DNA of 15,912 nt from assembly GCA_015904055.1 (NCBI GenBank), contig JABMDE010000059.1, positions 4,370 to 20,281 on the forward strand. The letters are read 5' to 3'. Under the pieces are notes generated by a model, which did no database searches, was not told where the DNA came from, and saw only the letters and a list, made by a program, of their open reading frames with translations. The stretch is from Nitrospira sp. GTDB taxonomy: Bacteria; Nitrospirota; Nitrospiria; Nitrospirales; Nitrospiraceae. The position numbers and the translations under genes are program-made. Below are positions 6,904-14,548 of this stretch, one piece after another (positions within the stretch are counted from its first letter, which is position 1; the number at the start of each line of letters is the position of its first letter).

Positions 6904-8139
6904 ATGAGCATTTTCCAGTCCTCCACCCAGCCGCGGCAGGCGGCGACCATCTTCATTCTTGTCACCATCATGCTTGACATGCTCTCGTTCGGCATCATCA
7001 TGCCCGTGCTGCCGAAGCTCGTCGAAGACTTCATGTCCGGCGATACAGCGCAGGCCGCCTCAATCTACGGTCTGATGGGCACCGCCTGGGCATTCATGCA
7101 GTTCGTCTGCTCGCCCATTCAAGGCGCACTATCCGATCGGTTCGGGCGGCGGCCAGTCGTGCTGTTTTCGAACGTCGGATTGGGTCTCGACTTTATCCTC
7201 ATGGCGGTGGCGCCCAATGTCACCTGGCTCTTTGTTGGCCGTGTGATTGCTGGTATCGCAGCGGCCAGCTTCAGCACCGCCGGTGCCTACATCGCCGACG
7301 TAACGCCGCCGGAGAAACGAGCGCCCGCCTTCGGGATGATCGGCGTGGCCTTCGGCTTGGGCTTCGTACTCGGCCCGACGGTGGGCGGCTTGCTCGGGAC
7401 GAGCGATCCGCGTCTCCCCTTCTGGAGCGCAGCGGCGACGAGCTTGCTGAACGCCTGTTACGGATTCTTCGTGCTGCCGGAATCGCTCCCGCGCGAGAAG
7501 CGTATGCGCTTTACCTGGAAGCGGGCCAATCCAGTCGGCTCGTTCACACTGCTGCAGTCGCATCGCGAACTCTTCAGTCTCGCGTCGGTCGTCTTTCTCG
7601 GCCACCTCGCACACACGGCCTTAACGAGTGTCCTGGTGCTATATATGGGCTATCGCTATGAGTGGGATGCGAAAGCGGTCGGCTTCATGCTGACCGGCGT
7701 CGGCGTCGGCGCCATGATCGTGCAAGGGCTGCTCATGAGACCGCTTATAGCCCGGTTCGGAGAACGGACGACCCTCCTCGCCGGATTGCTGAGCGGCGCG
7801 GTGGCTTTTGCGATCTACGGCACGGCGACCAACGGATGGATCTACTGTGCGGGGATTCCCATCATGGCCTTCTGGGGCCTCGCCGGTCCGTCCGCGCAAG
7901 CGTTCATGTCCCGCCGCGTGAGCAGCTCCGAACAGGGACAGCTCCAAGGCGCCATTGCGGGACTCACCGGTATCGCCAGCCTCATTGGACCGGCGCTCTT
8001 CACGCAAACCTTCGCGCTCTTTATCGGCACACAAACCAGTTGGCATCTCCCCGGCGCACCGTTTCTTCTGGCGTCACTATCGTTGCTTGTGGGGATGGCG
8101 ATCGCGTGGCGTGCGACGAGGGCTTCCGGCTGCCGTTAG
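6904..8139 (+). CDS. TCR/Tet-family MFS efflux transporter
   Basis: A 411-aa inner-membrane protein with about 12 hydrophobic segments, of the 12-TM drug:H+ antiporter type. It resembles TetA along its length: an acidic residue in TM1 (D25), PVLPKLVEDF after TM1, motif A GALSDRFGRR (74-83), GRVIAGIAAAS, AGAYIADVTPPEKRA, the motif C region GLGFVLGPTVGGLLG (151-165) and a C-terminal SRRVSSSEQGQLQG. Environmental relatives are common and their substrates are mostly unknown, so tetracycline resistance should not be assumed. No strong ribosome-binding site precedes the ATG. It follows the regulator on the same strand after 138 bp but need not be co-transcribed. Confidence 0.87.
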   Translation: MSIFQSSTQPRQAATIFILVTIMLDMLSFGIIMPVLPKLVEDFMSGDTAQAASIYGLMGTAWAFMQFVCSPIQGALSDRFGRRPVVLFSNVGLGLDFILMAVAPNVTWLFVGRVIAGIAAASFSTAGAYIADVTPPEKRAPAFGMIGVAFGLGFVLGPTVGGLLGTSDPRLPFWSAAATSLLNACYGFFVLPESLPREKRMRFTWKRANPVGSFTLLQSHRELFSLASVVFLGHLAHTALTSVLVLYMGYRYEWDAKAVGFMLTGVGVGAMIVQGLLMRPLIARFGERTTLLAGLLSGAVAFAIYGTATNGWIYCAGIPIMAFWGLAGPSAQAFMSRRVSSSEQGQLQGAIAGLTGIASLIGPALFTQTFALFIGTQTSWHLPGAPFLLASLSLLVGMAIAWRATRASGCR

Positions 8140-8357
8140 ATAGTGACAGACTGCCAGAAAGCGGCCGTTCGCGTCAGGTTGCAACGGGTCGACAGCTGAC
8201 ATTACCTGCCAGGTCGGGCCTGAACTACTAGAGCTGAGGTCGGTGCGGCTACGAAGTGGATGGCTGGCGTGGGGCGAACACATTCCTATCCAAAGAACTC
8301 TGCCTAGACTGCACGTCGTATCTCAACGCTTCACTCTTCACGAACGACGCTTCACGA

Positions 8358-8567
8358 TCACTCCCCGCTGCCCGCCATGTCATCGATGAGGGGGCGATTG
8401 ATGTCGGTACAGCCAGGACAAATCAGATCAAAGAGATCGTCGTGCTGTGCCACGAAGTTCTTGGCATCCACGAGTTTTTCGTTCATCACCAGAGAATGAC
8501 AGGTGTCGCAGAGCATCATGAGGCCGCGTGAGACCCCCACTGTTTTTCTTCCCGTACTTCCACTCAT
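8358..8567 (-). CDS. Small CxxC...CxxC putative zinc-ribbon protein, copy A
   Basis: A 69-aa product with Cys at 20, 23, 50 and 53 (LCDTC and ICPGC, 26 residues apart), a spacing expected for a zinc ribbon or a redox/metal site. It starts 2 nt after the stop of the 64-aa gene, so the two form a bicistron. Copy B (10685-10894) differs at only four residues (26, 28, 29, 51), none of them a Cys. The N-terminal MSGSTGRKTVGVSRG is basic and the C-terminus acidic (DDMAGSGE). I do not recognise a named family. The role could be metal binding or regulation. Confidence 0.7.
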   Translation of the reverse strand: MSGSTGRKTVGVSRGLMMLCDTCHSLVMNEKLVDAKNFVAQHDDLFDLICPGCTDINRPLIDDMAGSGE

Positions 8568-8569
8568 AT

Positions 8570-8764
8570 CTAGACCGATCCTTTTTGAAGAGCCATGAGA
8601 AAATCTTCCGTTTCGAGATCGATGCCGCACTGCCCGCATTCATAGGGGCGATCATCTTGTGGCACAGCTAATGGCATCCGCTCCACCCTCCCTCGGCAGA
8701 CATGATAGAACTTTCCCCTGGCATGCTCATCATCCAAGGGATCGCTTTCGTAAATCAATACCAT
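8570..8764 (-). CDS. Small Cys/His protein (64 aa), copy A
   Basis: First gene of the small bicistron. It opens MVLIYESDPLDDEHARGKFY and holds four potential metal ligands: H21, C23, C43 and C46 (YHVC and YECGQC). Copy B (10897-11091) differs at five residues (14, 28, 30, 35, 49), all outside the ligands, while about 17 of 195 nucleotides differ; most changes are silent, so both copies have been under protein-level selection. Family unknown to me. The ribosome-binding site is weak (GAGTGAACG just before the ATG). Confidence 0.7.
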   Translation of the reverse strand: MVLIYESDPLDDEHARGKFYHVCRGRVERMPLAVPQDDRPYECGQCGIDLETEDFLMALQKGSV

Positions 8765-8795
8765 CGTTCACTCACAGCCATGGTTTCGGTCATGG

Positions 8796-8825
8796 AGTAT
8801 ACCGACGGGCCAGCCTTACCCGCAA
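8796..8825 (-). promoter_or_regulatory. Promoter of small Cys-protein bicistron, copy A
   Basis: On the minus strand TTGCGG (8825-8820) and TATACT (8801-8796) are 18 bp apart, about 31 bp before the ATG at 8764. The same boxes and spacing occur in copy B, while the flanking sequence has diverged. Confidence 0.6.
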
Positions 8826-8854
8826 CCAAAGGGAATGAGGCAGGCTAGGTCCCC

Positions 8855-9742
8855 TCAAACTTGGAACTGCGCTTCGTATAAGCCTGCGTAGACTCCCCCG
8901 CGAGAGAGCAGATCGTCATGCCGGCCATCCTCCACCAATCGGCCCCCATCCAGGACCAGAATCCGATCGACATCGTGGAGTGTGGACAGCCGATGGGCGA
9001 TGATGAAGGTGGTGCGCCCTCTGGTCAATTCGGTCAACGCTTCCCGAATTTTCACTTCCGTTTCCGTATCAATATTGGATGTCGCTTCGTCAAAGATCAC
9101 GATGGGAGGATCTTTCAACAGCACCCGTGCGATCGACACCCGTTGTTTTTGGCCGACCGACAGTTTGACGCCGCGTTCGCCGATCCAGGTGTCGTAGCCT
9201 TCCGGCAGCGCCATGATAAATTCATGCGCTCGCGCGGCTCGCGCTGAGGCTTCAAGGCGTTCCTGATCGGCAGCGAGATCGCCGTAGAGAATATTCTCCC
9301 GCACCGTCCCGTTGAACAAAAACGGCTCTTGCTGCACGATACCGATTTGTTGCCGAAGGTAAGCCACCGGCAGATCGCGGATGTCCTGCCCATCGATCAA
9401 GACGGCGCCGCCTTTTACGTCATAGAACCGCATGAGCAGCTTGAGCAATGTGCTCTTCCCCGCTCCGCTCGGTCCGACCAGCGCCAAGCGCTCGCCTGCC
9501 GCGGCAGAAACAGACAGGCTCTTAAGCACCGGCACATCGGGACGATAGTGGAACTGTGCTTGATCAAACCGAACGGCTCCCTGCACCCGGTGCGCAGGCG
9601 TGCCGACCCCAGGCCGATCCGTGACCTCCGGAACCGCGTCCAAGACATCGAAGACCCGCTCGCTCGCCGCCAAGGCATGTTGCAGCATATGATTGACGGA
9701 GTGAATCTGATTGATCGGCACATAAAACAACGCCAGATAGGA
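8855..9742 (-). pseudogene. ABC exporter (ABCB/MsbA-like) copy A, 5'-truncated
   Basis: The last 295 codons of a half-size ABC exporter: end of the last TM region (SYLALFYVPINQ) and a complete nucleotide-binding domain with Walker A GPSGAGKST, Q-loop QQEPFLFN, signature LSVGQ, Walker B IVIFDEATS and H-loop IIAHRLST. About 279 N-terminal codons, with most of the membrane domain, are missing. Homology to copies B and C stops at 9742, where unrelated DNA begins. An in-frame ATG at 9757 in that DNA is accidental. Without the membrane domain it cannot act as an exporter. Confidence 0.85.
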
Positions 9743-10512
9743 GACCGTGGGCGTCACGCCATACCCGATTCCAGCTCCGACAGACGAGGTGCTACACTAA
9801 ATGCCACTGGCAAGTGTCCCAAACTCATTGACACGTTCCGCTGTCGACATCTGATACCAGCTTATCAAACTCTAGCTTGAGTATCTCTGGGCCCATATTC
9901 AAAGGAAGTCTAATGAACACAAATGCGTAAATAACTGTGGCGAGACAAGTCAGAACTAATCCCGCCGCCAAACCAGGATGCGAATTCAAGTAAGCGTTCT
10001 GGTCAAGGTATGGAAGGAGTGAAATTTGAAGGGAAGTTAGCGCTTCATGGCCCCAGGTCATGAGTATCGAAAACGACAGAAGAAAGAACGCTCCCGAGCC
10101 CGAAGCTGAGATGTAGACTCTGGTGTCATTATTCTTCTGCGCCCGAATGTAGGCCTCATCAAGCTTATTCAGTGTCGTGCTATTTGGAACGCTCAGGTCT
10201 GGGTAGTTCTGCGCAATTTCGGCGAACAGCTCGCCAAAAGAAAGCTTCTTGCTACGCGAGCGGGTCTCTTCTTCTATCTTTTCGGTGGATCCTTTATTTT
10301 CCATGGAGGAGCTAACAATGTTTAAAGGAATCCGCACAAGAGCTGGATCCAACCGGTTCTGTCCATGTAACACGCTACCACTGTTCGCGAACAATACGCC
10401 ATAGCTGACACTGCTTCAATGAGTTGCGATTGCAGATCCATTTCTCTCGGGGTGTTATGTGGATCGGCGTAAGACTCCCCTCTGGTAGCGGTCGGTTGTG
10501 TACTTCCGCTTT
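9743..10512. other. Unique segment between units A and B
   Basis: This 770-bp segment has no counterpart in the other copies. It contains one minus-strand gene (9825-10304) for a two-TM protein. The left edge cuts ABC copy A at codon level. I see no transposase, inverted terminal repeats or target duplication at the edges. The right part (about 10470-10512) carries a tract encoding FRPKAEVHNRP on the minus strand, reminiscent of short interspersed sequences seen in many bacterial genomes. Confidence 0.6.
9825..10304 (-). CDS. Predicted two-TM membrane protein of unknown function
   Basis: A 159-aa product from the ATG at 10304. The N-terminus is charged (MENKGSTEKIEEETRSRSKK), followed by a soluble helix region (LSFGELFAEIAQNYPDL, then LNKLDEAYIRAQKNN) and two hydrophobic segments (about SGAFFLLSFSILMTWG and GLVLTCLATVIYAFVFIRL). 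A short tail EILKLEFDKLVSDVDSG ends the protein. No family recognised. It is the only gene in the unique DNA between units A and B. The start is unsure: no good ribosome-binding site precedes 10304, and a TTG at 10394 extends the frame by 30 codons. Confidence 0.55.
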   Translation of the reverse strand: MENKGSTEKIEEETRSRSKKLSFGELFAEIAQNYPDLSVPNSTTLNKLDEAYIRAQKNNDTRVYISASGSGAFFLLSFSILMTWGHEALTSLQISLLPYLDQNAYLNSHPGLAAGLVLTCLATVIYAFVFIRLPLNMGPEILKLEFDKLVSDVDSGTCQ

Positions 10513-10684
10513 GGGTCGAAAGCTGACATTACCTGCCCAGGTTGTGCCTGAACTTCTGGAGCTGATATCGGTGCGGCTACGAAGTGGATGACTGGCGTGG
10601 GGCAAACACATTCCTATCCAAAGAGCTCTGCTTAGGCTGCACGTCGTATTTCACCGCTTCACGAGATACGAATAACGTATCCCA

Positions 10685-10894
10685 TTACTCCCCGCTCCCC
10701 GCCATGTCGTCGATCAGAGGACGGTTGATGTCGGTACAACCCATGCAAATCAAGTCAAAGAGGTCGTCGTGTTGTGCCACAAAGTTCTTGGCATCTACAA
10801 GTTTTTCGGTGATCACCATGGAATGGCAGGTGTCGCAGAGCATCATCAGGCCGCGTGAGACCCCCACTGTTTTTCTACCTGTACTTCCACTCAT
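10685..10894 (-). CDS. Small CxxC...CxxC putative zinc-ribbon protein, copy B
   Basis: 69 aa, the intact paralogue of the gene at 8358-8567. Cys 20, 23, 50 and 53 are kept (LCDTC and ICMGC). It differs from copy A at M26, I28, T29 and M51. It follows the 64-aa gene with a 2-nt gap. Function unknown; four conserved Cys suggest zinc binding. Confidence 0.7.
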   Translation of the reverse strand: MSGSTGRKTVGVSRGLMMLCDTCHSMVITEKLVDAKNFVAQHDDLFDLICMGCTDINRPLIDDMAGSGE

Positions 10895-10896
10895 AT

Positions 10897-11091
10897 CTAG
10901 ACCGATCCTTTTTGAAGAGCCATAAGAAAATCTTCCGTTTCGAGTTCAATGCCGCATTGCCCGCACTCATAGGGACGATCATCCTGTGCCACAGCCAATG
11001 GCGTGCGATCGACCCTCCCTCGACAGACATGATAGAACTTCCCCCTGGCATTCTCATCGTCCAAGGGATCGCTTTCGTAAATCAATACCAT
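10897..11091 (-). CDS. Small Cys/His protein (64 aa), copy B
   Basis: Intact paralogue of 8570-8764 with the same potential ligands H21, C23, C43 and C46. Residues N14, D28, T30, A35 and E49 differ from copy A. GAGAAG lies just before the ATG and GGGAG 13 nt upstream, a somewhat better ribosome-binding region than in copy A. Confidence 0.7.
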   Translation of the reverse strand: MVLIYESDPLDDENARGKFYHVCRGRVDRTPLAVAQDDRPYECGQCGIELETEDFLMALQKGSV

Positions 11092-11122
11092 GCTTCTCTT
11101 ATACTCCCTATGCCTGCCGGCG

Positions 11123-11152
11123 AGTATACCGACGGGCCAGTCCTACTCGCAA
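11123..11152 (-). promoter_or_regulatory. Promoter of small Cys-protein bicistron, copy B
   Basis: TTGCGA (11152-11147) and TATACT (11128-11123), 18 bp apart on the minus strand, about 31 bp before the ATG at 11091. Boxes and spacer length match copy A (8796-8825). Similarity between the copies fades just beyond the -35 box. Confidence 0.6.
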
Positions 11153-11273
11153 CCGCGAGAACCATGCAAATCCAGGTCACGCTTGAGACTGCTCTAGCAA
11201 GCCATGGAAAAGCTCGGCTTACACATCAAGCATCGTTGAAATATTACAGATGAAGCTAAAGATCCACTCGCAC

Positions 11274-11393
11274 CAGGATGCTCAAAATGGCCGTCCAGAG
11301 GCCGCAGCGAGCGAAGAGGCGAGGCGTACGCTTCGGTACGTTGAGCCTCTGAGCGATGCGAGAACGCCGCTGGCGGACTTTTTCAGCATCCTG
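11274..11393. repeat. 120-bp palindromic repeat (MITE/REP-like) abutting the ABC copy B stop
   Basis: The ends are inverted repeats: CAGGATGCTCAAAA on the left and, read in reverse complement, CAGGATGCTGAAAAA on the right. A second inner stem pairs GTCC...GCAGCG with CGCTGGCGGAC, and a central hairpin pairs AGAGGC-N4-CGTAC with GTACG-N4-GCCTCT around GCTTCG. The whole element can fold into one long hairpin. Its right end touches the TAG of ABC copy B with no gap, and copy A has no such element. I recall near-identical sequences scattered through Nitrospira genomes; that is memory, not a search. No transposase or clear target duplication is present. It may also end transcription. Confidence 0.75.
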
Positions 11394-12636
11394 CTAGACC
11401 TGGAACTGCGCTTCGTACAAACCGGCATAGACTCCCCCGCGAGAGAGCAGATCGTCATGCCGGCCATCTTCCACCAATCGGCCTCCATCCAGGACCAGAA
11501 TCCGATCAACATCATGGAGCGTGGAGAGCCGGTGGGCGATGATGAAGGTGGTGCGCCCTCTGGTCAATTCGGTCAACGCTTCCCGGATTTTTACTTCCGT
11601 TTCCGTATCAATGTTGGATGTCGCTTCGTCGAAGATCACGATGGGAGGATCTTTCAACAGCACCCGTGCGATCGACACTCGTTGTTTTTGGCCGACCGAC
11701 AGCTTGACGCCGCGTTCGCCGATCCAGGTGTCATAGCCCTCCGGCAACACCGTGATAAATTCATGTGCCCGCGCGGCTCGCGCTGAGGCTTCAAGGCGTT
11801 CCTGACCGGCAGCGAGATCGCCGTAGAGAATATTCTCCCGCACCGTCCCGTTAAACAAAAATGGCTCTTGCTGCACGATGCCGATTTGTTGCCGAAGATA
11901 GGCCACCGGCAGATCGCGGATGTCCTGCCCATCGATCAAGACGGCGCCGCCTTTTACGTCATAGAACCGCATGAGCAGCTTGAGCAAGGTGCTCTTCCCC
12001 GCTCCGCTCGGTCCGACCAGCGCCACGCGCTCGCCTGCCGCGACAGACACAGACAGGCTCTTCAGCACCGGCACATCGGGACGATAGTGGAACTGCGCCT
12101 GATCGAACTGCACGGCTCCCTGCACTCGGTGCGCAGGAGTGCCGACCCCAGGCCGATCCGTGACCTCCGGAACCGCGTCCAGGACATCGAAGACCCGCTC
12201 ACTTGCCGCCAAGGCATGTTGCAACATATGATTCACGGAGTGAATCTGATTGATCGGCACATAGAACAGCGCCAGATAGGACAGGAACAAGACCAACTCA
12301 CCCAACGTCAGCCGGCCTTCGACCACTTCCCCGGCTCCGTACCAGAGAATCAACACGGTCCCGAGGCCGGCGAGTAAAATCATTCCCGGTGAATAGATCG
12401 ACCACAGCACCATAGCTTTGAGATTCGCGTCGCTATAGGCACGGCTCAACCGGTCGAAGCGCGTCTGCTCGTGCGCCTGCTGCATGAACCCCATGGTCTC
12501 CCTGATGCCCGACAGGGCATCTTGCAAATACCCGCTAAGTTCCGCCGAATTCTTTCGAATGTGCTGGTAATAGCCATGCACCCTCGAAGTAAACCAGCTG
12601 GCTGACAGCATCAACAGCGGAATCGGCAGAAGCGAC
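11394..12636 (-). pseudogene. ABC exporter copy B, 5'-truncated
   Basis: Retains 413 codons corresponding to about residue 162 to the end of the original exporter of about 574 aa. It holds roughly the second half of the membrane domain (SLLPIPLLMLSASWFTSRV onward) and a complete nucleotide-binding domain (GPSGAGKST, QQEPFLFNGTV, LSVGQ, VIFDEATSN, IIAHRLST). TM1-TM3 or so are missing. At 12636/12637 it is joined out of frame to copy C. A TTG-ATG pair at 12614-12609 could start a partial protein but has no ribosome-binding site. It is closer to copy A (about 4% different in a 200-bp sample) than to copy C (about 8%). Confidence 0.85.
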
Positions 12637-13893
12637 CGGCTCTTGCTGCACGATGCCGATTTGTTGCCGAAGATAGGCCACCGGCAGATCGCGGATGTCC
12701 TGTCCGTCGATCAGGACCGCTCCGTCCTTCACGTCATAGAATCGCATGAGTAGCTTGAGCAAGGTGCTCTTCCCTGCTCCGCTCGGTCCGACCAGCGCCA
12801 CGCGCTCGCCTGCCGCAACAGACACTGAGAGGCTCTTGAGCACCGGCACATCGGGACGATAGTGGAACTGCGCCTGATCGAAGCGAACAGCTCCCTGCAC
12901 CCGGTGCACAGGCGTACCGACACCCGGACGATCCGACACCTCCGGAACTGCATCGAGGACATCAAAGACCCGCTCGCTCGCCGCCAAGGCATGTTGCAGC
13001 ATATGATTAACGGAGTGAATCTGATTGATCGGCACATAAAACAACGCCAGATAGGACAGAAACAACACCAGCTCACCCAGCGTCAACCGGCCGTCGACGA
13101 CTTCCCCTGCCCCGTACCAGAGAATCAACACGGTCCCGAAGCCGGCGAGCAAAATCATTCCCGGTGAATAGATCGACCACAGCACCATGGCTTTGAGATT
13201 CGCATCGCTATAGGCGCGGCTCAACCGGTCGAACCGCGCCTGTTCGTACGTCTGCTGCATGAACCCCATGGTTTCTCTGATGCCCGACAAGGCATCTTGC
13301 AAATACCCGCTGAGCTCAGCCGAATTCTTTCGAATATGCCGGTAATAGCCATGCACCCGCGAGGTAAACCAGCTGGCCGACAGTATCAACAGCGGAATCG
13401 GCAGGAGTGACAACGCCGCGAGCTTCCAATTAAGTATGAACAGCATGATCGTAATGCCGATCAGGGTCAGCACCGCCGTCACCACACCTTCAAGCCCATC
13501 GATGAAAATCCGCTCGACGTGCTCCGTGTCGTTTGTCACCCGCGACATGATTTCGCCCGTCGACCGGTTTTCGTAGTAACTCAGGGACAGCCCTTGCAGC
13601 GCAGAGAAAATCTGCCGGCGCAAATCATGCACCACCGTCTGCTCCAGCTGATTGTTGAGGCGGATCCGGAACGAGGCGAACAGATTTTTTACGACATAGG
13701 CACCGACCAGCAGGCCCAATGCCCAGGGCAGCAACGCCAGCTGCTTCGCTTGAATAACATCGTCGATGACGATCTTGATCGCCCAGGGGGGCACCAGTTC
13801 CATAGCTGTGGCGCAGGCGGCACAGAGCAGCGTCACACACGCAAGCCTGCGATGGGGTTGGAGATATGTCAGAACACGAAGCAGTGGTTTCAC
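12637..13893 (-). pseudogene. ABC exporter (ABCB/MsbA-like) copy C, 3'-truncated
   Basis: Starts at a GTG (13893) 18 bp after the def stop, so it was probably expressed from the def operon. The first 419 codons are intact: the entire six-TM domain (with NRSTGEIMSRVTNDTEHVE in the first cytoplasmic region) and the nucleotide-binding domain up to Walker A GPSGAGKST (369-377) and the Q-loop QQEP. At 12637 it runs out of frame into copy B and ends 33 foreign residues later at 12535. The signature motif, Walker B and H-loop are lost, so it should not hydrolyse ATP. Family members usually export lipids, peptides or drugs; the substrate here is unknown. Confidence 0.87.
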
Positions 13894-13911
13894 AAAATCA
13901 AGGGGCGGGGC

Positions 13912-14436
13912 TCAGATCACGTTAGTCGGTTCTTTTTGCCAGTACTGCGAAAACTCGGGGAGCTGGGTCAAGGTAGACATGTCCTTCATCCGGTCCAGAA
14001 ACACCTTGCCGATCAGGTGATCCATTTCGTGCTGAATGCACACCGCATAGAGGCCTGTCGCCTCGAAATCCAGAGATTTACCCTTTCGGTCCACTGCTTT
14101 CACGCGCACCACCGACGGCCTCGTGACTTTCCCACGCAATCCATCGACGCTGAGACACCCTTCCCAGTTCTCGACTTGCTCAGGGCCGTAATAGACGATC
14201 GAGGGATTGATGAGAACGGTCTCTGGAAAACCGCCTTCGTCCGGGCAGCCCATCACCACGAGTTGGATGGACTGGGACACTTGCGGCGCTGCCAGTCCGA
14301 TTCCCGGCTCGTCATACATCGTTTCAAACATCTCGTCGATCAAGCGTTGCAACTCGGCCGACTTGATGTCCCGCGAGTCAATCGGAGCCGCTGTTTTTCG
14401 AAGAATTGGATTCCCGAGCTTGGCGATTTTCAACAT
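13912..14436 (-). CDS. def: Peptide deformylase
   Basis: A 174-aa metalloenzyme that removes the formyl group from the N-terminal Met of new proteins. All three family motifs are present: GIGLAAPQ, EGCLS and QHEMDHLIG, giving the metal ligands Cys, His, His and the catalytic Glu. The start at ATG 14436 gives MLKIAKLGNPILRK, which matches the family N-terminus. A GTG at 14466 would add ten residues. The ribosome-binding site is weak in either case. It is followed after 18 bp by the truncated ABC exporter copy C. Confidence 0.95.
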   Translation of the reverse strand: MLKIAKLGNPILRKTAAPIDSRDIKSAELQRLIDEMFETMYDEPGIGLAAPQVSQSIQLVVMGCPDEGGFPETVLINPSIVYYGPEQVENWEGCLSVDGLRGKVTRPSVVRVKAVDRKGKSLDFEATGLYAVCIQHEMDHLIGKVFLDRMKDMSTLTQLPEFSQYWQKEPTNVI

Positions 14437-14495
14437 AATCCGAAGGTCAGACAATATTTTTGCCACACCCGCCTACTGGTATACAGTCCTAACAC

Positions 14496-14511
14496 AGGCC
14501 CCTCCGGGCCT
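14496..14511. terminator. Short GC hairpin between the HEAT-repeat gene and def
   Basis: AGGCCC-CTCC-GGGCCT is a perfect 6-bp stem with a 4-nt loop in the 112 bp between the HEAT-repeat gene stop and the def start. There is no T-run after it in either direction, so it would be at best a weak or factor-assisted terminator. Confidence 0.3.
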
Positions 14512-14548
14512 GCAACCCTCTCCGCACACTGACGGAATCATAGGCAGA

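Larger units (their letters stand above)
8186..9742. repeat. Duplicated module, unit A
   Basis: This segment is homologous to unit B (10513-12281). It starts at the shared GGGTCGA/AGCTGACATTACCTG and ends at CCAGATAGGA inside the ABC gene. It holds about 165 bp of shared downstream sequence, the two small Cys-protein genes, their promoter and the last 295 codons of an ABC exporter. By eye the two units differ at about 4% of sites in a 200-bp sample of the ABC part and about 9% in the 64-aa gene. Unit A lacks the 120-bp palindromic repeat found in unit B. Confidence 0.85.
10513..12281. repeat. Duplicated module, unit B
   Basis: Counterpart of unit A in the same orientation, with both small Cys-protein genes, their promoter and the ABC gene. 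It is longer than unit A mainly because of about 90 bp of extra spacer and the 120-bp palindromic repeat between the promoter and the ABC stop. The ABC homology continues beyond 12281 up to 12636, a part that unit A has lost. Confidence 0.85.

Noticed and set aside
6904..8139. Calling the MFS gene a tetracycline-resistance gene
   Set aside because: It resembles TetA along its length, but environmental TCR/Tet-family members have varied substrates and there is no TetR-type regulator beside it.
8796..8854. Intrinsic terminator after ABC copy A
   Set aside because: No GC stem followed by a T-run is visible on either strand; the conserved signal here is the small-gene promoter.
10318..10404. 28-codon frame on the + strand with a perfect ribosome-binding site (GGAGG, then ATG)
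   Set aside because: It is antisense to the start of the two-TM gene, very short, and its peptide has no feature of a known small protein. The good site is probably chance, but it is worth remembering because the opposite gene lacks one.
12535..13893. A single 452-aa chimeric ABC protein as a functional gene
   Set aside because: The last 33 residues come from copy B read in the wrong frame, and the signature, Walker B and H-loop are absent. It is better described as a truncated gene ending at the junction.
13519..14532. 337-codon open frame on the + strand
   Set aside because: It runs antisense through ABC copy C and the peptide deformylase gene, both with unmistakable motifs; its translation is His/Arg-rich and shows no domain. 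It is a by-product of GC-rich codon usage.
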